Source: Beroe ovata
Taxonomy: Eukaryota; Ctenophora; Nuda; Beroida; Beroidae
DNA: 27,293 bases
Reading direction: 5' to 3'
NCBI GenBank assembly: GCA_946803715.1
Contig: CAMPET010000317.1
Location: 48,638 to 75,930 of the forward strand
The position numbers and the translations under genes were made by a program. The notes under the pieces are model-generated. The model was not told the origin of the DNA. It saw nothing but the letters and a program-made list of their open reading frames with translations, and did not search any database. Shown piece by piece: positions 21,455-27,293 of the stretch; the stretch's first letter is position 1, and every line of letters starts with the position of its first letter.

Positions 21455-22112
21455 GATCTGGTGATGAGGAGTTGAGATAGTTTTTTCAGGTGTAATAGTT
21501 TTCTCAGACGTGAGGATTTGGGATGAAAGTTTAGTGTGAACTCATGTTAAGTATAGTAGTCTCGGCATAAAAAGTAAATTGGAAAAACAATCAACATTAT
21601 TATATGGGTCAACCGTCAAATATAAATGCATGTCAGCTCCTCAGCTAACTCAAGCTATCCTATCTCACCCGCGTATCTTTCAAACAATAAAACCCGACAT
21701 AAAAACAGTCTCGAATAACAAGAAAAGAGCAAATGGCTAGCTTAACTTGCTGAGCTCGGATACGAAAATCTCAGTCTGGGAGAACTCCTCAATCCTCAAA
21801 ATTTTCCTCGCTATTCTCGAGAAAAGTCTCTGGAACTCGCTACGTCACTCACTCTGAAAAAGGACAATGACGTCACTGAGATGAGATGTCATAATACAAT
21901 TGGAAGCTACAGTGACTTACTCACTCCATTTTCGTACTCTTACCGGTGTCGGTACAACAATGACGCAACGATAAAACAACAAAACGCAACAATAAGACAA
22001 CAATTACGCAACGACAGGAAAAGTTGCTAAACCCCACTCACACAACAAAAACGAGAACCTCTTCCATTGCTTTGTACCTAAACTATTCATATCAAAGGGA
22101 GTAGACCCCACC
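21455..22112. other. Upstream region of the fatty-acid-binding gene, no gene seen
   Basis: No supported coding exon. On the minus strand a donor-like GGA|GTGAGTAAG near 21925 could pair with the CATCACCAG acceptor at 21458 as an ordinary 5'UTR intron. Around 21955-22025 there is an A/C-rich low-complexity run built from acaacaa and acgcaac pieces. Confidence 0.4.
21868..21875. promoter_or_regulatory. Perfect CRE palindrome TGACGTCA
   Basis: A full 8-base cAMP-response-element palindrome, with a second CRE-like core (TACGTCAC) at 21841-21848. Both lie about 400 bases upstream of the fatty-acid-binding start codon. CREB/ATF binding is known for this motif; its use here is inference. Confidence 0.35.
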
Positions 22113-22229
22113 TGACCCCACTAACCTCACTAAAATGCCCCCACTAACCTCACTCAAATGCCCCCACTAACCTCANAAAATGCCCCCACTAACCTCACCG
22201 AAATGCCCCCACTAACCTCACTAAAATGC
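22113..22229. repeat. 23-bp minisatellite spanning an assembly join
   Basis: Five units of a 23-base repeat (gcccccactaacctcactaa plus aat). The single n at 22176 falls inside the third unit, and that unit is one base short. The repeat abuts the end of the RBZ finger exon at 22221-22434. Confidence 0.85.
22176..22176. other. Single-n assembly join
   Basis: One n inside a tandem repeat. The sequence to the right belongs to a zinc-finger exon unrelated to the fatty-acid-binding gene on the left. Confidence 0.8.
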
Positions 22230-22434
22230 CGGCTTATCAGAATTGCTCCCTCCCCCCGGTTTCGGCTCACTACACCGGAAACAGTCGACCCGACGTGAGA
22301 AGTTGTTCCCACCACAAGATGGACAAGTCCAGTCACCGGGCCGGGAATCTGCTGTGGGACCGCCGGGCCTTCTCTCACCGGTGTTGGATCGTCTATTGAC
22401 ACCACCGTCATCGTTATTCCTCATGGTGTCATGT
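22221..22434 (-). CDS. RanBP2-type zinc-finger exon of a fourth family member (fragment)
   Basis: An open frame carries one canonical RBZ finger, DWTCPSCGGNNFSRRVDC followed by FRC, then EPKPGGGS. It is closest to exon 4 of the 10-finger gene (DWLCPSCNGHNYSRRTDC). It contains NNFSRR, the Asn and Arg positions used for GGU RNA contacts in ZRANB2. The frame reaches TAG at 22221-22223, but TTTTA|GTGAGG is also a phase-2 donor, just as after the last finger of the three complete paralogues. The left part runs into a minisatellite and the right part is cut by the n at 22435, so start and phase are unknown. Confidence 0.65.
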
Positions 22435-22435
22435 N
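22435..22435. other. Single-n assembly join
   Basis: One n between the RBZ finger fragment and a diverged copy of the fatty-acid-binding gene. The copy begins three bases inside the stop codon of its exon 3. Confidence 0.8.
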
Positions 22436-23250
22436 CTGATCGTTTACCTTCTTGTAAATCCTCTCGGCTTTCGTTCCCTTCTCCGATTCCAGTCTGAGAA
22501 CCATCGTGTCCTCGTTTGGGAGGGTCCGGACTAACTCGTACTCGAAACTCGGAGTTCGGTGTCTCTCCTGAGGAGGAGAGAGGAGGGTTGGACTACCCTA
22601 TGGGCCGAGGGGGAAGGAGGGCTGGACTACCCTATGTATTGAGAGGGAAGGAGGGTTGGACTACCTTATGGACTGAAGGAGGAGGTAGTACAAATCAGCA
22701 GTCTCAATATGTGGGACTACAAAGTGGACTGCCGTGATTTCAGCTTGTAACGCGTACTTAAAACTCGAGTTAACTTAAACTTGGGACTTCGAAGAGAAGG
22801 AAAAAACTAAAAGTAGAAAGTTTTCGTAGTCACTTGAAAACGCGGACATTCTGAGACATGTCATCTACCTTGATGGTTTCTCCATCCCATTCAGTGTTCA
22901 CGACCGCCTCTTCTCCATTTATCTCTGTCTCGGTGAATTTGTCTCCGATCTCGTACACCTGTCATGGGTAGCTGTCATGTGGGTGGACCATCAAAAATAG
23001 AGGTCAGAGGTCTCACATCCCGGTGCGGTTGGGGTAGAGCACCCCCACTCTGACTTAGTGGGATTGCATGGGCCCTCTTCTCTACGCTCTCTCCTCACCC
23101 CTCACCCCTCACCCCTCACTCCTCACTCCTCACTCCTCCCTGCTCACCTGATGTTTGGACCCCCGACCAGTGGTCGTCACCTCCACCGCCATATTATTCC
23201 CCTCTTGCGAGATATGGTGTTCCGATGTCACCATGCCCGCCACCTGCCGC
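22436..23250 (-). CDS. Second copy of the fatty-acid-binding gene, truncated at both ends
   Basis: Matches 20347-21311 with scattered substitutions and indels. It contains exon 3 without its stop (22436-22567), all of exon 2 (22869-22958) and the 3' 103 bases of exon 1 (23148-23250). The exon 2 differences I compared are all synonymous, so the translated exon is unchanged, and the splice sites are kept. The intron 2 minisatellite is reduced to three units at 22575-22690. It ends at the n at 23251. This is best explained as the other haplotype or a recent paralogue, not a decaying pseudogene. Confidence 0.75.
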
Positions 23251-23251
23251 N
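23251..23251. other. Single-n assembly join
   Basis: One n joining the middle of fatty-acid-binding exon 1 directly to the start-codon region of a zinc-finger gene copy, an order that contradicts the primary copy. Confidence 0.85.
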
Positions 23252-24089
23252 TTTGTGGCCATGGCTAGAGGGAAGAATGAGGTGATATAGGTGAGTAAGT
23301 GAGCTTTGGGTATTAGTCAACGTTGCAAAAATGATGGGAAATTTAAAGATGAATTGATTTCGGCTGATTTGAAGATAATTGAACAACGAAGTCTAGTGGA
23401 ACACACACGTTTGTACACACGAATATCTCATATAAACCTAATACATTACATACATCACTACTTAATAAATATTACTGATCATTTTGTCTAACGAAATAAC
23501 TGAAACTATCGAATAATCAATCTAAATTATTCTAATGAAATAAGTGAAATGGAATAAACTAAACTGAAAATGAATGTTAATCTATGTAATGCAGTTGGAC
23601 TAAATAGAAAATAAATCAAGTTATGGCGGGTTTTATTATTAATTGAGAATTGAAAATTTCAGGATTTCGTTACACAGAAGAGGGTCGGATGGTTTTTAAT
23701 TTACAGAATTCACAAATCTAAAGAGACCTAACTCCGTATGAGCATGCTGCAAGGACCCTAGTTCATGCAAGAAAGTTTGGAGTTCTTTTCCAATTACCGA
23801 CTCATGCAATTAAATTTTTGGATGGCAGAAGTGTATGATAGAGAACCTTGCATTGTTTGTCGGCCACCGAATCCCCTTTTTTTCCTAGCAGCATCGCGAT
23901 CATGCCCCAGACTGAAATATGTTGCAGTAACGTGTGAGCTTGGTACTTGCGGCATGAATCAAATGATTAACATTTTTAGATGGTTGGATATTAATAATTT
24001 AGGTACTGAAAAATAAATAAAACTTTAAAATACACACGCGGCAAACATTATACAACACTTATTAAACAGAGACTAATTGACAGCTCAAA
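23252..24089. repeat. Diverged copy of the spacer upstream of the 9-finger gene
   Basis: Matches 19375-20229 with substitutions and indels. It includes the first codons of the 9-finger gene and the CCCTCTAG acceptor just upstream of its ATG, then the AT-rich spacer. The two copies stay alignable up to the A at 24089, where the second copy switches to unrelated sequence. Confidence 0.85.
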
Positions 24090-24408
24090 TCTATAATATA
24101 AAGGAATAAGCCAAAGTGTGAAAGTGGTTTCTGTGTATACGATTATCTCGACCTAGGGGAATTGGAGAGCCGGGATTTTTTGCAAGGTGGTAGAAAAATA
24201 AATTCCGCTCTTGATGATCATTTCCGATTTTTGATTTAGGTCTTACATTTTCTGTAATCGGCGTCAGAAGTTTTGGGAAAGGATGCAAAAATCAATAAAT
24301 AGTGTAGCAGAAATTTGCATTTAACGCCGTTGCTATGCGATATAGGAATTGCACGTGCAAGTGAATGCGCGCGTACGGATACGTCCTCATTTCGTTGTTT
24401 CTTTGTTT
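24090..24408 (+). mobile_element. Candidate Helitron 5' end (truncated)
   Basis: The diverged spacer copy is interrupted between A (24089) and T, and the insert begins TCTATAATATAAAGG. Helitrons start with TC (often TCTATA-like), insert between A and T, and make no target-site duplication. The empty site is visible in the primary copy at 20229/20230 (ctcaaa|taaat). The insert runs at least 319 bases to the n at 24409, so the 3' hairpin and CTRR end are not present and no Rep/helicase coding is seen. It could be a nonautonomous element. Confidence 0.6.
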
Positions 24409-24409
24409 N
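24409..24409. other. Single-n assembly join
   Basis: One n between the Helitron-like insert and the start of the exact duplicate, which begins in the middle of exon 2 of the 9-finger gene. Confidence 0.85.
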
Positions 24410-26015
24410 TCTGAGAAAGCGCTGCTGCTTTCCTCGCTTGTACGATCTTATCATTGCGCCGCGGGGCGTCGTGATAGTACCTTGGTGGAGACCTTCTACC
24501 TGCAAAGAGCCATATTTGGTCATAATCACGCATCATATTCCCATATTTGGTTATAATCACGCACCAAATTCCCATATTTGGTTATAACAAATAACGCATC
24601 ATCATGTTCAGGGTGAAGAGTCGGAAGACCAGTTCGTGATACTTCGCCTCAATTAATTCACGACATAATTACTGAATTTCATTTATCAATTTCTATCAGA
24701 AAGGTTCCGCCTACTGCGCTCCATAACAATACTCACCTCTACGATCGTCCCTGTAGTAATTGCCGCGATGCTCCAGCGGAGGTGGTCCACCCCACTCCCC
24801 ATGTCTGCCATCGCCATCCCCCTGTCTGCCACACTTCACACAGCACGGCTCGGTCATCCTGTTGAAATTCCCACACACACAGGTGTACCCATCTTGGTGG
24901 AACTCCTCCCTCCGAAAATCACCGTATCCCCGACCCCGGTCCCTAGGGTCGACATACATGTTGGGTTGTCGTGACGATTCTCCTCGCAACTCACACTCGT
25001 CTCTATGACGACCACACTTGTAACAATCGGATCGGGTCGGGAACACGTCCACCTCGCAGTGCCCGCAGATCCAATCCGGGCCCCAGGTCCTGCGAGTGCT
25101 TGGGGAGGGACCATATGGATCGTCGTCCATCCTCCGTCTCTTGGCAGGTGATTGATCAGTGGATCTGCTCTGCGTGCTGTGGTTGAGAGAAACACCCGGG
25201 CCAGAGTTACCATGGAGCTTGTGGGAATCCTGGTCACTGTTATTGATCGTGATACTCAAGCTCATGGGGTCCGGTTTACAATTCCGACACTCGCTGTCCG
25301 CGTTGTAGTTTGCGTAGTCACACTCCGGGCATCGCCATGTTCCACCGTTGTCGTTGATATTCCGGGACTCGGATTTCCGTTGCGGTCGGGGCCCGGTCTC
25401 GCCCCTCACCGTTGTGCATTTGTAACAATCGCACCGCTCGGGAGCGTTGCGTGTTCCACAGAGAGTACACTGCCAGTCGGGTTCCCGGTATGCTCTGTTG
25501 TTTCCGTCGTAGGGAGGAACTTTGTTGAGGGGTGAAACAGGGCGGCTTGGGGGTCTTGGGAGAAGTCGGCCGGGTCCCATCATTCCTCTAGGGGGAGGGG
25601 AGTGAGGTCTCCGAGGTGGAGAGGGTGGTCTGCGTGGGGGTGCGGCATCGGCCACGTGCTTATCACGTTTACACTTGAAACACACGGAGTTCCCCGCCCT
25701 GTTCTCCAGCTCACAAAACCGGCACACCCAAGGCACACCCTCGCGGAATGCACGCATATCATCGGACTCGAATCGGGAAATGGAGCATTTGAAACACGTC
25801 TCCCGACGGGAGAAGTTGTTAGCTTTGCACTTGTAGCACGACCAGTCCAGAGCTGATTTTCCCTTGATCTGGAGCTCCGATTGGGTTTTGGTGATGCCGC
25901 ACTTGAAGCACGTGATCCGAGCACTGTAGTTTTTCACGTGGCACCTCGCACAGAACCATTCCCCTTCACGCATCGTCTCCGATTTTGGGTCGGGGGTTTT
26001 CCTTTTTGTGGCCAT
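24410..26015 (-). CDS. Partial duplicate of the 9-finger zinc-finger gene (exons 1-2)
   Basis: Exon 1 is at 26015-24737 and exon 2 at 24499-24410, the latter cut by the n inside the codons for LSQNAKK. The protein is the same as the matching part of the gene at 15974-19385, with seven fingers, the KRRR patch and the donor GAG|GTGAGT. Exons 3-7 are absent, so this copy cannot make the full protein as assembled. Confidence 0.85.
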
Positions 26016-26973
26016 GGCTAGAGGGAAGAATGAGGTGTTATTATAGGTGAGTAAGTGAGAATTGGGTATTAGTCAACGTTGCAAAAATGGTGGTAAATTT
26101 GAAGATGAATTGATTTCGGCTGATTATTAGTCTAGTGAAACAGATACGTCTAGTGAGACAGATACGTTTGTACACACGAATATCTCATATAAACCTAACA
26201 CATTGCATACATCACTACTTATAATATATTTATAATAAATATTACTGATCATTTTATCTAACGAAATAACTGAAACTATCGAATAATCAATCTAAATTAT
26301 TCTAATGAAATAAGTTAAATGGAATAAACTCAACTGAAAATGAATGTTAACCTATGTAATGCAGATGGACTGAATATAAAATAAATCACATTATGGCGGG
26401 TTTTATCATTAATCATGAATTGAAAATTTCAGGTATTCGTTACACAGAAGAGGGTCGGATGGTTTTTAATTTACAGAATTCACAAATCAAAAGAGACCTA
26501 ACTTCGTATTTGTATGATCATGCTGCAAGGACCCTAGTTCATGCAAGAAAGTTTGGAGTTCTTTTCCAATTACCGACTCATGCAATTAAATTTTTGGATG
26601 GCAGAAGTGTATGATAGAGAACCTTGCATTGTTTGTCGGCCACCGAATCCCCTTTTTTTCCTAGCAGCATCGCGATCATGCCCCAGACTGAAATATGTTG
26701 CAGGAACGTGTGAGCTTGGTACTTGCGGCATGGATCAAATGATTAACATTTTTAGATGGTTGGATATCAATAATATACTGAAAAATAAACAAAACTTTAA
26801 AATACACACGGCAAACATTATACAACACTTATTAAACAGAGACTAATTGGCAGCTCAAATAAATAAACAGAAAAATAACTTAGATCTACAAGATTATATT
26901 ATTTTCATATCTATTATTTCTAGATCTACAAGATTATATCATTTTCAAATATCTTAATCGCGAGATATCATTT
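26016..26973. other. Duplicate spacer, no gene seen
   Basis: Copy of 19386-20343 at the same offset of 6630, with the same AT-rich content and plus-strand open frames of unknown meaning (26393-26614 and 26541-26846). It lacks the Helitron-like insert: the empty site is at 26859/26860. Confidence 0.6.
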
Positions 26974-27108
26974 CTACTGATCGTTTACCTTCTTGTAAAT
27001 CCTCTCGGCTTTGGTTCCCTTCTCCGATTCCAGTCTGAGAACCATTGTGTCCTCGTTTGGGAGGGTCCGGACTAACTCGTACTCAAAACTCGGAGTTCGG
27101 TGTCTCTC
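26974..27108 (-). CDS. Duplicate fatty-acid-binding exon 3 (partial gene at window edge)
   Basis: Same as 20344-20478: the last 44 codons plus stop, with the Arg-x-Tyr of ERIYKK and the CCCCCCTCAG acceptor. From about 27120 the intron minisatellite follows to the window edge; the remaining exons would lie beyond. Confidence 0.8.
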   Translation of the reverse strand, partial: ERHRTPSFEYELVRTLPNEDTMVLRLESEKGTKAERIYKKVNDQ

Positions 27109-27293
27109 CTGAGGGGGGAGAGAGGAGGATTGGACTACCCTCTGGAATGAGGGGAAGAGAGGAGGATTGGACTACCCTATGGAATGAGGGGGAAGGAAGG
27201 TTGGAACACCCTATGGAATGAGGGGTAAAGAGGGTTGGACTACCCAATGGACTGAGGAGAGAGGAGGGTTGGACTACCCTATGGAATGAGGGG

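Larger units (their letters stand above)
24410..27293. repeat. Apparently exact 2884-bp copy of 17780-20663
   Basis: The offset is a constant 6630 bases. I found no difference in the stretches compared, including the introns, the spacer and the minisatellite start. The copy begins just after an n and runs to the window edge. Perfect identity of noncoding sequence, beside copies that have clearly diverged, suggests redundant assembly or a very recent duplication. Confidence 0.88.

Noticed and set aside
11231-21500. tRNA, rRNA or spliced-leader RNA genes
   Set aside because: I looked for tRNA-like internal boxes and a short leader followed by GT and an Sm site and found nothing I could defend. 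A covariance-model scan would be needed.

Overview
The window is animal genomic DNA. The evidence is multi-exon genes with GT-AG introns, a fatty-acid-binding (iLBP) gene, a Gemin5 gene, RS-rich nuclear proteins and variable minisatellites. I cannot place the species; a compact invertebrate genome is all I would claim. Seven genes, all on the minus strand, sit head to tail across about 21.5 kb. Every multi-exon model below was built by eye from splice signals, and every intron phase closes.

Reading along the minus strand (right to left): a fatty-acid-binding protein (20344-21454); a RanBP2-type (RBZ) zinc-finger protein with 9 fingers (15974-19385); a second with 13 fingers (11036-14094); a third with 10 fingers and an RS domain (7296-10344); Gemin5 (3694-6948); an unrecognised 121-residue, mitochondrial-looking membrane protein (2503-3222); and a mitochondrial-looking membrane protein joined to a long acidic repeat region that runs off the left edge (1-2248).

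The three zinc-finger genes are clear paralogues. They share finger order, a KRRK/KRRR basic patch before one unusual finger, a short GYxCxCGN[FY]NR finger, intron positions and phases, and a last-finger exon with a phase-2 donor. Two of them carry a helical cassette between the last two fingers. They look like nuclear single-stranded-RNA-binding proteins, and next to Gemin5 they give the array an RNA-processing theme.

All seven start codons lie 1-12 bases after a good 3' splice acceptor. Together with the one-strand, closely packed layout, this raises the possibility of spliced-leader trans-splicing of a polycistronic array. It is not proven, because ordinary 5'UTR introns remain possible for several genes.

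From about 22.1 kb rightward the assembly is suspect. Single n bases at 22176, 22435, 23251 and 24409 separate pieces. One holds a lone RBZ finger exon from a fourth gene. Two are diverged copies of the fatty-acid-binding gene and of its spacer to the zinc-finger gene, in an order that differs from the primary copy. One is an apparently exact copy of 17780-20663 (24410-27293). One diverged copy carries what looks like the 5' end of a Helitron transposon (24090-24408) that the primary copy lacks.
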